Source: an uncultured Erysipelotrichaceae bacterium (GTDB lineage Bacteria; Bacillota_I; Bacilli_A; Erysipelotrichales; Erysipelotrichaceae). Taken from it: 64,000 bases of DNA. The stretch lies in the NCBI GenBank assembly GCA_946537255.1, contig CAMNFS010000005.1, positions 1-64,000 of the forward strand. Direction: 5' to 3'. A program made the translations under genes and the position numbers. Of the stretch, positions 35,933-45,049 are shown in pieces (position 1 is the first letter of the stretch; the number at the start of each line of letters is the position of its first letter). The notes under the pieces were generated by a model that did not search any database, was not told the DNA's origin, and worked only from the letters and a program-made list of their open reading frames with translations.

Positions 35933-38201
35933 TCTCATTCTTCGTGTTGTGACCGCAGCAGCAGTCCTGACAGGTTCATTCCTGTCAGGCTGCGGCCGGT
36001 CAAAACCGGAGACAATGAGTCTGGGGGACTGGATTGCCGTACTTGACGACAAGGCCGGTATCCACCAGTTTGATTCGGATACCCCGTATTACATGAATGT
36101 CGGTCATTCCTCACCTTACTATGAATCCGTACAGGCGGCCGTGGAGTGGAAGGTGCTGGATCCTGGCGCGGCATTTGATCCAAATGCCGCATTAACCAGG
36201 GAATGGACGGCATATACGCTGATGAATCTTCGGAGTACCGAACTGAAATCGGAAAACAGCACAAAAATCAGAGATATTTCCAAGTCGCGGTTCCCAAAAC
36301 ATGTCGGCGCAGCGGTTGGAAGCGGGCTGATGTCTCTGGATCATCATGAACGGTTCCGGCCTCAGGAATCGATGGATCGTCTGGAGGCGCTTTCGCTTCT
36401 TGAACAGGTGGTACAGACGATCAATAACCGGCGGATCGAGGAACCTTCCCTGACCTTTGACTGGGGTGACCAGGTGGACTTTGCAAAAGCGGAGCCTGAG
36501 GAAATCGATATGGAGGAAGAGACTGCTCTCTTCTCTGAGGATGCCCCGATTACACCCGGTCAGTATTTTTCCACCTATACCCCATATCATGCTTCAGGAA
36601 TCAGCGGCGCTCTGCCGTCATTGGAAAACGGAACCGCGGAAAAGAAGGAGCAGGAATCAGAGGGTTCAGAGGATGACAGTAACAGGAATGAATCTTCCGG
36701 TTCATCTTCTGAAGAAGGAAAGAAAGAACAGGATCTTTCCAACTGGCGGATATGGAAAATCAATGAGATAGAAACAGACCCGGAGACAGGAAAACAGAAA
36801 ACAAAAATCGAACCTGCCCAGCCGGAAGATGTTTTTGACTCCCTGAATGCCGCTCAGTCCTTTACGATCGATTTTTCACAGGCGGAAATCATTGATGCCA
36901 TTGACGGGACGGTGATTCAGGAAGCACCGGTATCCTACACCCAGAACAGTTCCGTATCGCTGATGGCGGCGAGAGCGAATTCATATACGAAAAACCATAC
37001 CATCAACGGGTATGAAATCTCGTATACGGTTTCCTCCAGTGAAATGAAAGCCACGGTTTCCAAAAAGACCAAAGGCGGACTGCAGGTGACCGGATCCTTC
37101 ATTGTGACGGATGTGACACCTGCGTATGAACTGGATATGAACCATCTGAAGGTCGACAACGGATACTTCCGGGTGGATTTTAAGTCCATTGAGTCTCTTG
37201 CCGTGGAGGGATCTTCCTATAAGGAGTTCTATGGAGATTTTTCCAAAGTCAATCCCAGAGATTTTCTCGGAACAGTCAAAAACGCATTTCAGGAAAAAAA
37301 GGAGAATTCCGAACTGGAAGTGCCGCTGGCAGTGATCAACGTTCCGGTTCCGTATGTACCGGCTCTGACAGTCTCTCTGCAGATGCAGCTGAAGCTCAGT
37401 GCGGATGGAAAGGCAAAGCTTACTCTGAGTCAGGATCATTCTCTTGGCATGGAGATCCGGGATGGAAAGATGCGTGATATTTCCACAAGTTCCAACAAAG
37501 CCGAAGTAACTCTTCACGCCAATACCGCACTCAAGGGCGGCATGAAGCTTTCTGTTAAGGCAATTGAGATGAGCATTGCGGATATTACGGCGGAAGCCGG
37601 AGCCCAGGCGGATGTGACAACAACCGTTCATGCCTATGATAAAAACGGAAATCACGCGGTGATGAGCGACAGTCAGGTGCCTTCGGATCTTGCCGAGGAA
37701 CTCGCGGAAGGAAACGGAAATGTGCTTACCTGTGCGGATCTCAAAGCATACAAGGTCGCGGATATTCAGCTGAATTCCGGTAAATCCCTGCTTGGAAAAC
37801 TCGGGCTTTCTGCTACTGTGCCTTTGATCAACGGAGATAACGCGCCTTTGTTTCCGGGCATGAAGACCCATATGGAGAATGGTCATTTCGTGGATAAATG
37901 CACCCGGAAGGACCGTCTGAAAACACCGGAAAACGACAAGGTCGTCGTCAGCGATCAGATTCGGATATCCAGCTATTCGATGATTCTGAATCCCGGAGAA
38001 AGCAGAGAAATCACTGTGACCGCGCTTCCGAAGGGCTACTCTGTTTCCGATCTCATATTTGCTTCGGAACGGCCGGAAATAGCCTCTGTCAGCGGTGGGG
38101 TTGTGACAGCGGGAAAGGATGGCTCCGGCATTATTCGGATCCGTACCCGGGATGGAAAGTTCGAAGTCAGCTGTACGGTGCTTGTCCGTAAGAAAAAATG
38201 A
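35910..38201 (+). CDS. Lipoprotein with SLH-like repeats and C-terminal Big_2-like domain, T7SS-associated
   Basis: VVTAAAVLTGSFLSGC lipobox; SLH-like SPYYESVQAAVEWKVLDPGAAFDPNAALTREWTAYTLMNL; Big_2-like tail NPGESREITVTALPKGY...IASVSGGVVTAGKDGSGIIRI; start inferred, overlaps WXG100 (2). Confidence 0.7.
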   Translation: MPRACRRNLILRVVTAAAVLTGSFLSGCGRSKPETMSLGDWIAVLDDKAGIHQFDSDTPYYMNVGHSSPYYESVQAAVEWKVLDPGAAFDPNAALTREWTAYTLMNLRSTELKSENSTKIRDISKSRFPKHVGAAVGSGLMSLDHHERFRPQESMDRLEALSLLEQVVQTINNRRIEEPSLTFDWGDQVDFAKAEPEEIDMEEETALFSEDAPITPGQYFSTYTPYHASGISGALPSLENGTAEKKEQESEGSEDDSNRNESSGSSSEEGKKEQDLSNWRIWKINEIETDPETGKQKTKIEPAQPEDVFDSLNAAQSFTIDFSQAEIIDAIDGTVIQEAPVSYTQNSSVSLMAARANSYTKNHTINGYEISYTVSSSEMKATVSKKTKGGLQVTGSFIVTDVTPAYELDMNHLKVDNGYFRVDFKSIESLAVEGSSYKEFYGDFSKVNPRDFLGTVKNAFQEKKENSELEVPLAVINVPVPYVPALTVSLQMQLKLSADGKAKLTLSQDHSLGMEIRDGKMRDISTSSNKAEVTLHANTALKGGMKLSVKAIEMSIADITAEAGAQADVTTTVHAYDKNGNHAVMSDSQVPSDLAEELAEGNGNVLTCADLKAYKVADIQLNSGKSLLGKLGLSATVPLINGDNAPLFPGMKTHMENGHFVDKCTRKDRLKTPENDKVVVSDQIRISSYSMILNPGESREITVTALPKGYSVSDLIFASERPEIASVSGGVVTAGKDGSGIIRIRTRDGKFEVSCTVLVRKKK

Positions 38202-41200
38202 TCGGATGGGTCAGTGAACCGGCAAGACATGATGTTCTTTTGATCAGCGGACGCAGGATTGATTTTCAGATCCTGGGACAGGAAGTCTCTCTGTTCCGGC
38301 AGAAGGACAGTTATTATCTGCGGCTTCCCAGAATGCTTGAATTTACAGAAGAAGCGGAAATAGAACATCAGAAACGGCAGACTGTGAGAAACAGGGAAAC
38401 AGGTGAAAGTGCCAGAATCTGCTATTCCATGTATGATCAGGGATATGACCGGTTCAGAAAATATGAGTGGAATAACCGGATTCTTACGATCGGAAGGGAT
38501 ATTGAAGATGATTTTTATCTTCAGGATACCCAGCTTCAGCCGCATCAGATTGTACTTGAAAAAGACTGCATGCGGGTCAGTGAGCTTGGAAACACGGGGC
38601 TCGGGGAACTGGATGGCCAGAATATTTCCTTCTCACAGTTCCATAACGGAAGCCGCTTGCGGATACTGAATCTTCAGCTGGTGCTGCACGAAGAATTTCT
38701 GATGGTCAATACAGTGGAAAATCTCTATGTTTCGCTGCCTCGCTTCCATGCCAGAGAAGAGATGCTTCCTGACATTCTTCCGGATCTGCCCGTATTCCGG
38801 CCATACCGCACCGCTGATCTGACACTTCGCTTTGAAACCGTCCTGGCGGATCCACTCCCTCTGGAGGAAAGGGAGCGCAATCCTCTGATATTCATGATGG
38901 GGCCGGCTCTGACCATGTCCAGCGCATCCATGATGACCGGGATGATTGCGGCTTACAATGGCTGGCTGAATGGAAGGGAGTGGATTGAACTGCTTCCTTC
39001 CATTCTTCTTCCGCTTGTCATGGTTCTTTCCACACTGCTCTGGAATCCAATGCAGAGAGTCTATGAAAAAGGAAGGGACAAACACAAGCGAAAACAGCGT
39101 CTGAAGGAATACGAAACCTATCTTGGAATGCTGGAACAGGAAATCCAGGAATTTGAAAAAGGCGTGAAGGAACGATATGAATCGATTTTTCCCGTCTTTT
39201 CCATGAACCAGGATTCCATTTACAGGTGCCTGCCGGTACACTGCGATTTTCTGATGATACGGATCGGAAGCGGGAAAACCGACTTTGACCTGAGACTTAC
39301 GATGAATGCCAGACTTCTTCCGCGGGATCCGATCAGAAAACGAATCAATTCCATGAAGGAGCGATGCGCGGCCGCCGATCTTCCGGTAGTTGCATCATTG
39401 AAGGAATTCGGGCATATCGGCATCAGCTATGAAGAGGAGATGCGTCAGGAACTGCTTTCCTGGCTGTTTCAGATGATTGCCTACAACGGTCCTGATGTCC
39501 TGAGGCTTGTGGTTCTTGCGGAAGCAGGCTGGATTCAGGATCACGCGTGGATCCGGGAAATACCGCATGTCCGCAGTAAAAGCGGGATCCGCTTGATCGC
39601 TTCTACGATGAACGAAGCCGCGGAAGCGGGTATGATTCTCCATAATGAAGACGCCGAAGCAGTTGTCCTGTGCCTGAAACAGCCGCTGCTTGCGGCTCTT
39701 GGCGATGTGGCGCATAAAACAGTCACTCTGAGCAAAGGCGCTCTGCCGAATGATACGGACGCCAGAATCTTTCTGAGGAAAGAGTCAAGCTGGATGGAAT
39801 CCAATGGGATTCATCGCTTTCAGCCGGATGACAGTTCCGGAATGGATCCCTGGGTCATGGTAAAGGAGCTGAATCGCTTCCATCTTGAAACGGGTCAGAA
39901 AGAGCACATCACAACCCCGACGTTCTATCATCTCTATCACGCAGTGCATTCCTCCGGCATTCCGATTCTTTCTTACTGGAACACCAATACGGTAAGGGAT
40001 GGAATTGCAGCATATATCGGGACCGGAGATGATGGGGATCGAGTGATTCTGGATCTTCATGAAAAGGGAAACGGACCTCATGGTCTGATCGCCGGAATGA
40101 CAGGAAGCGGAAAGAGTGAACTGATTATCACGATGCTTCTGTCCCTGGCGGTCAACTACAGTCCCCGGGAGCTGCAGTTTGTCATGATTGATTTCAAAGG
40201 CGGCGGTGCTGCTCAGCTGTTTGCCAATTCCTCCTATGCGGTTTCTCATGTGGCAGGTGTCCTCAGCAATCTTGATATCACCGGTATGGAACGGGCACTC
40301 GTATCCTTTCGGAATGAGTGCCATCGCCGGGAGCTTCTCTTCAAGACGATGTCAGACAGAATCGGACAGGCAGTCATGAACCTTTCTTCCTATCAGCGGA
40401 TGTGGAAACAGGAACTGGAACTGCCGTATCTTCCCGCTCTGGTGATCATCGTGGATGAATTTGCGGAACTGAAGAAAGACCGGCCGGATTTCATGCGGGA
40501 TCTGATTTCCGTCGCAAGAGTCGGAAGAAGTCTCGGCATGCATATGATTCTCGCGACCCAGAAGCCAAGCGGTATTGTCGATGATCAGATCTGGTCCAAC
40601 AGCCGGTTTAAAATCTGCCTGAAGGTACAGGAGAAGCAGGACAGCATGGAAATGATCCATGCCCCGGACGCATCCTGGATCCGGCGGCCGGGAGAATTCT
40701 TTCTGCTGTGTGACGGAATTCTGACGCATGGCTACGGCGGTTACGCAAATGCGTCCAGCTCCATCGCTGATGGTTCGGTCCGATGTCTTGACGCCATGGC
40801 GCATACTGTGAAGGAAGTCCGTTTTGAGTCCCAGGCATCGGTGACCCAGGCGGCAGAAATGATTGAAGAGATTCTGGAATACGGAGAAAGCTATCAGCCG
40901 GAACTGCTCTGGTGCCCTCCGCTTGGTACGATACATCGAAGCGATGTGCCGGAAGAAAAAAAGATCTGGATCGGCATTGCGGATGATTATTATCATCATG
41001 CTCAGACTCCGATCTCGTTTGACGATTCTGCCATGGCTGTGTTTTCCATTGATCGCTCCGCAAAGGCTTCCTTTCTGAAGACCCTGATGCTTGGATTACT
41101 GGAAACATCCGAGCTTCAGGATGAGATCTTCCTGCTGGATGATCTTTCTGTCGGTGATCCGGTATATCTGCAGGAAAGGAATGTGATTGATATTTTTACT

Positions 41201-42151
41201 TCCCAGGAATGTGAAAAAACAGAGAATCTGCTGCGGCATCTGGAAGGAAGAAGCGGTCAGGAGAAGGGAACAGTCACCGTAATTCTTACAGATGTCCCTT
41301 CGTTCTATGAAGCGGGTGAAAACAACCGTGTGCGTCTGCACAGCCTGATCGAGCAGGCAGAGAAGCGAAAGCTTCGGCTGATTCTGTTTCTGACCAGTGC
41401 GAGTTCTGTTTCTTTCCGTGACCTTTCTCTGATTCCTTTCCGGCTGGCTTTGAAAAACACCAATGTTCAGGATCTTTCCGGGATCTTTGAGATGCCGGTT
41501 CACCGGGTTGTGTCGGAAGAAGGAAGAGGTCTGATTCACCAGGGTGAGATACTGGAAGTTTCTCTTTTGGAAACCGAGATGGAGCAGATCCAGGAAGTGA
41601 TCCGGACAATGGAATCCCGGTATGGAAGAAACAAGCCATACAGCCTGCCGTTTCTGCCGGAACATGTCAGTTATGATTCGTATGAAGGAGACGGCATCGG
41701 GCTTGGCATCAACATCAGCACGTATTCCTGGGTGGAGATACGGAAAGATCAGAAGCTGACTGTGCTGGCAACCTATGAAGAAGAACTGTACGACTTTCTT
41801 GAGGTTATGAAAAAAGCGTCCGGAAACGCGGTCATGATAGCCGAAGGAGAAACTGTGGAGAATCTGGATGCGCAGATTCTCTTCATGCGGGAAGAACAGT
41901 ATGTCATGAGCGGAGCGAAAAAATTCAGTTCCGCCGTTCTTTACATCGGAAGCGGGTTCCGGGATCAGTATCGGTTTACCTCAAGTTTCAAGGGAGACTT
42001 CAGAGGGAATTACGGTGTGTTTTACGAGAAAGGAAAGAATCAGGTGATCCAGTATGCGGAGCGGTTCGGAAACAGTCAGGATATGGATGGAGTTTCCGGT
42101 GATCCGGAAACAGTTCGAAGTGACGCTTCCGCTTTCGAGATCACTGAATGA
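38198..42151 (+). CDS. essC: EssC/YukB-like FtsK/SpoIIIE-type T7SS ATPase
   Basis: FHA-like N-terminus (LTIGRDIEDDFYLQDTQLQPHQIVLE), TM pair, GLIAGMTGSGKSELI Walker A, LVIIVDEFAEL Walker B. Confidence 0.9.
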   Translation: MIGWVSEPARHDVLLISGRRIDFQILGQEVSLFRQKDSYYLRLPRMLEFTEEAEIEHQKRQTVRNRETGESARICYSMYDQGYDRFRKYEWNNRILTIGRDIEDDFYLQDTQLQPHQIVLEKDCMRVSELGNTGLGELDGQNISFSQFHNGSRLRILNLQLVLHEEFLMVNTVENLYVSLPRFHAREEMLPDILPDLPVFRPYRTADLTLRFETVLADPLPLEERERNPLIFMMGPALTMSSASMMTGMIAAYNGWLNGREWIELLPSILLPLVMVLSTLLWNPMQRVYEKGRDKHKRKQRLKEYETYLGMLEQEIQEFEKGVKERYESIFPVFSMNQDSIYRCLPVHCDFLMIRIGSGKTDFDLRLTMNARLLPRDPIRKRINSMKERCAAADLPVVASLKEFGHIGISYEEEMRQELLSWLFQMIAYNGPDVLRLVVLAEAGWIQDHAWIREIPHVRSKSGIRLIASTMNEAAEAGMILHNEDAEAVVLCLKQPLLAALGDVAHKTVTLSKGALPNDTDARIFLRKESSWMESNGIHRFQPDDSSGMDPWVMVKELNRFHLETGQKEHITTPTFYHLYHAVHSSGIPILSYWNTNTVRDGIAAYIGTGDDGDRVILDLHEKGNGPHGLIAGMTGSGKSELIITMLLSLAVNYSPRELQFVMIDFKGGGAAQLFANSSYAVSHVAGVLSNLDITGMERALVSFRNECHRRELLFKTMSDRIGQAVMNLSSYQRMWKQELELPYLPALVIIVDEFAELKKDRPDFMRDLISVARVGRSLGMHMILATQKPSGIVDDQIWSNSRFKICLKVQEKQDSMEMIHAPDASWIRRPGEFFLLCDGILTHGYGGYANASSSIADGSVRCLDAMAHTVKEVRFESQASVTQAAEMIEEILEYGESYQPELLWCPPLGTIHRSDVPEEKKIWIGIADDYYHHAQTPISFDDSAMAVFSIDRSAKASFLKTLMLGLLETSELQDEIFLLDDLSVGDPVYLQERNVIDIFTSQECEKTENLLRHLEGRSGQEKGTVTVILTDVPSFYEAGENNRVRLHSLIEQAEKRKLRLILFLTSASSVSFRDLSLIPFRLALKNTNVQDLSGIFEMPVHRVVSEEGRGLIHQGEILEVSLLETEMEQIQEVIRTMESRYGRNKPYSLPFLPEHVSYDSYEGDGIGLGINISTYSWVEIRKDQKLTVLATYEEELYDFLEVMKKASGNAVMIAEGETVENLDAQILFMREEQYVMSGAKKFSSAVLYIGSGFRDQYRFTSSFKGDFRGNYGVFYEKGKNQVIQYAERFGNSQDMDGVSGDPETVRSDASAFEITE

Positions 42152-42317
42152 CTGTATTCCGCTGCTGAATGAACTGTTTTCAAAGGATTTTTCCGGGGTT
42201 TACCAGCTGGAGGAAGATACGCTGTTCTACGAAGCGGAAAGCAGAAAACTGATGAGCAGATCCGTAACCCTCATCAATCAGAACCTGTATGATGGGATGC
42301 GGCTGTATGTTTACTGA
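42087..42317 (+). CDS. esaB: EsaB/YukD-like (ubiquitin-fold) T7SS accessory protein
   Basis: MEFPVIRKQFEVTLPLSRSLNDCIPLLNELFSKDF...LINQNLYDGMRLYVY; overlaps essC 3' end. Confidence 0.65.
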   Translation: MEFPVIRKQFEVTLPLSRSLNDCIPLLNELFSKDFSGVYQLEEDTLFYEAESRKLMSRSVTLINQNLYDGMRLYVY

Positions 42318-43141
42318 CAGTCAAACCGCTTCCGGAACGTACATTTCCGGCATAAAGGTTCAATGATATTGTGACGGCGGAAGCCTTCTGCCATGGCAAG
42401 ATATCGTTTTCCGTTCAGGATTTCTTCCAGTGAGGATTCCTTCAGACTTCCCAAGGGAATACGGCCTTCCGCATCAAGACAGCATGGAACCACGGTTCCA
42501 TCGGCCAGTACTGCGATCTGTCGGACTGCCCCAAGGCAGGTGCCGTGAGAATCGCCGTATTCCCCGGATCCCGGCCATTCAAATTCCCGGTCATAATTCA
42601 GAAAGACACCTGAAGAAAGGCGGATGCTGTGATCATTTCTGACGATAGGTTCGGGGCAGATATTCGCAAGATGATCCAGAACATACCGGATACGAGGATG
42701 TTCCATGGATTCCCTTCGCCAGAGGCGAAGCTCAATATAAGGGCTGCCTTTGGCGTTTTTGATTAGGGAGAGAAGAGATTCCGTCATGGCTTCCATGGAA
42801 CCTTCCGCGTGAAAGGGAAGGGACTGCAGCGATACGGAAATACGGTGCAGACAGAGATAACTCAGAAGATCCGGATAGTTTGCAAGCAGGGAGCCATTGG
42901 TTACCAGAGCGGTTTTTACATGATGTTCAAAACAGATGGAAAGAATGGTTCTGAAATCAGGATGAAGCAGCGGTTCTCCCTGCACATGAAGATAAACGTA
43001 TCCGGTATAAGGAACGATCTGTTCCAGAACATGTTCAAAAAAATCCGGTGACATAAAGACGGGAGAGCGGTGATTCTTTGAACAGAAACTGCAGGAAAGG
43101 TTGCAGACATTTGTGATTTCGATATAGGCACGCCTGATCAT
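42311..43141 (-). CDS. Radical SAM/SPASM-domain protein
   Basis: EITNVCNLSCSFCSK (CxxxCxxC); C-terminal CLGAVRQIAVLADGTVVPCCLD and CRKCTFRKRFDC. Confidence 0.88.
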   Translation of the reverse strand: MIRRAYIEITNVCNLSCSFCSKNHRSPVFMSPDFFEHVLEQIVPYTGYVYLHVQGEPLLHPDFRTILSICFEHHVKTALVTNGSLLANYPDLLSYLCLHRISVSLQSLPFHAEGSMEAMTESLLSLIKNAKGSPYIELRLWRRESMEHPRIRYVLDHLANICPEPIVRNDHSIRLSSGVFLNYDREFEWPGSGEYGDSHGTCLGAVRQIAVLADGTVVPCCLDAEGRIPLGSLKESSLEEILNGKRYLAMAEGFRRHNIIEPLCRKCTFRKRFDCQ

Positions 43142-43239
43142 GTATTGTTATTATACAGGGAATGAAAAAGAGGCGGTGCAGGAAGAGAAAAGAGAAGGAA
43201 CCATCAGGCACAGGGACAGGAAAAATCATCCTGTGTTTT

Positions 43240-43268
43240 TTGCATTCAGGCGCATTGTTCAATATAAT
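43240..43268 (+). promoter_or_regulatory. Sigma-A promoter immediately upstream of truB start
   Basis: TTGCAT-17-TATAAT; ATG 9 nt after the -10. Confidence 0.65.
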
Positions 43269-43277
43269 TCATTACGT

Positions 43278-44117
43278 ATGGATGGAATCCTTTTGCTGAA
43301 CAAACCGGCAGGCATGACAAGTTTTGCGGCAGTCAGCCGATGCCGCAGAATTTTTCATGAGAAAAAGACAGGACATACCGGAACCCTGGACCCTGAAGCG
43401 ACCGGTCTGCTCATTATTCTGCTTGGAAAATATACCAAACTGCTTCCGTATGCTGTTTCAGATCATAAGCGGTATTCCGCTGAAATGGTATTTGGAGTGC
43501 GTACGGACACGGATGATATCTGGGGCAGCGTCACAGATCGCAAAGAACCGGGCATGATACGCCAGGAGGATCTTCAGAAAGCGGCCGATGCAATGATCGG
43601 CAGAAGAGAGCAGATTCCGCCGATGGTAAGTGCAGTCCGGGTAAATGGAAAAAAACTGTACGAATACGCAAGGAAAGGACAGCAGGCAGAGCGTAAGCCC
43701 CGTCCGGCGGAGTTCTATTCCCTGAAAGTATCAAAAGAGAATGATGTCTGGCATCTGGATGCGGAGGTATCCGGCGGTACCTATATCCGCACTCTGATCA
43801 GAGACCTCGGAGATATGATCGGAGAATATGCCGTGATGTCTGCTCTGAAACGTACCGGCATAGAACATCTTTCCCTGGCGGATGCCTGTACGCTGGAAGA
43901 AGCGGAAAAGAATCCTGTTTTTCTTGAACCGCGGAGAATTCTGAGACCTGATATTCCTGCAGTAGAATGTGAATGTGTGGATGATGTTCTGCATGGCCGT
44001 TCCGTCCTTCTGGACCGCAATGATCCACTGATTGTGTTTGTGCAGTCGGAACAAGTGCTTGCGGCTTATGAAAAACGCCAGGACGGCCGGTATCACTGCG
44101 CAAGGGGGCTCCTATGA
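43278..44117 (+). CDS. truB: tRNA pseudouridine(55) synthase TruB
   Basis: MDGILLLNKPAGMTSF...KKTGHTGTLDPEATGLL. Confidence 0.95.
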   Translation: MDGILLLNKPAGMTSFAAVSRCRRIFHEKKTGHTGTLDPEATGLLIILLGKYTKLLPYAVSDHKRYSAEMVFGVRTDTDDIWGSVTDRKEPGMIRQEDLQKAADAMIGRREQIPPMVSAVRVNGKKLYEYARKGQQAERKPRPAEFYSLKVSKENDVWHLDAEVSGGTYIRTLIRDLGDMIGEYAVMSALKRTGIEHLSLADACTLEEAEKNPVFLEPRRILRPDIPAVECECVDDVLHGRSVLLDRNDPLIVFVQSEQVLAAYEKRQDGRYHCARGLL

Positions 44118-45049
44118 GAATCGCTTATATTGATCTTGCAAAGCCGAGGAAGGCGAAGAATCCGATTGTCGCATGCATCGGTTATTTTGACGGGATGCAC
44201 CGCGGACATCAGAAGCTGATTGAAAAGACCAAGGAGCTTGCGGAAGAACATCACTGCGGAAGTGCTCTGATTACTTTTGAACCGGATCCCTGGGTGACGC
44301 TGCGGGGAATGAAGAACAGTGATTTGGAACATATCACGACCATGCGTCAGAAAATCAATCTGGCCGTTTCGTACGGAATTGAAAACATCTATATCCTGCG
44401 CTTTACCTGGGAGATGTCACAACTTTCTCCCGAGGAATTCCTTGGAAAGGTACTTGGCCAGCTGAATCTGAAAGGGCTGGTCTGCGGCTTTGATTTTCAT
44501 TATGGCAAAGCCGGAGAGGGAACTGCTGAAACCCTGAAGTGGTCCGTTGTATATCCGGTTTCCATTGTGGATGAGGTCTCAGAAGGCGGTGAAAAGATTT
44601 CCTCCAGCCGGATTTCGATTCTGATTAAGGAAGGAAAGATGAAAGAGGCTTCTGATCTGCTTGGACATCCGTATGAAATTGAAGGCAAGGTGATTCAGGG
44701 ACGTCATAAGGGAACCCTGATGGGTTTTCCTACTGCGAACATTCAGATTGCTGATGAACTGATTGTTCCCAAAATCGGTGTCTATGCGGCCTATGCAAAA
44801 TATGGAATGCATACCTATAAGGCAATGGTGAACATCGGGCATAATCCAACCATGAACTACACCAGGAATATTTCGGTGGAAGCGCATCTGTTTGACTTCG
44901 GAGATAATCTCTATGGAAACAATATCTCTCTGTATCCGGTTCAGTATATCCGGCCGGAGATGCATTTCCGTTCCCGGGAGAATCTGATCATGCAGCTGGA
45001 ACAGGATTCCAAAACCATTCGTGCATATCTTACAGAGAACGAAAAATGA
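44114..45049 (+). CDS. ribF: Bifunctional riboflavin kinase/FAD synthetase
   Basis: ACIGYFDGMHRGHQKLI; GRHKGTLMGFPTANI. Confidence 0.95.
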   Translation: MRIAYIDLAKPRKAKNPIVACIGYFDGMHRGHQKLIEKTKELAEEHHCGSALITFEPDPWVTLRGMKNSDLEHITTMRQKINLAVSYGIENIYILRFTWEMSQLSPEEFLGKVLGQLNLKGLVCGFDFHYGKAGEGTAETLKWSVVYPVSIVDEVSEGGEKISSSRISILIKEGKMKEASDLLGHPYEIEGKVIQGRHKGTLMGFPTANIQIADELIVPKIGVYAAYAKYGMHTYKAMVNIGHNPTMNYTRNISVEAHLFDFGDNLYGNNISLYPVQYIRPEMHFRSRENLIMQLEQDSKTIRAYLTENEK

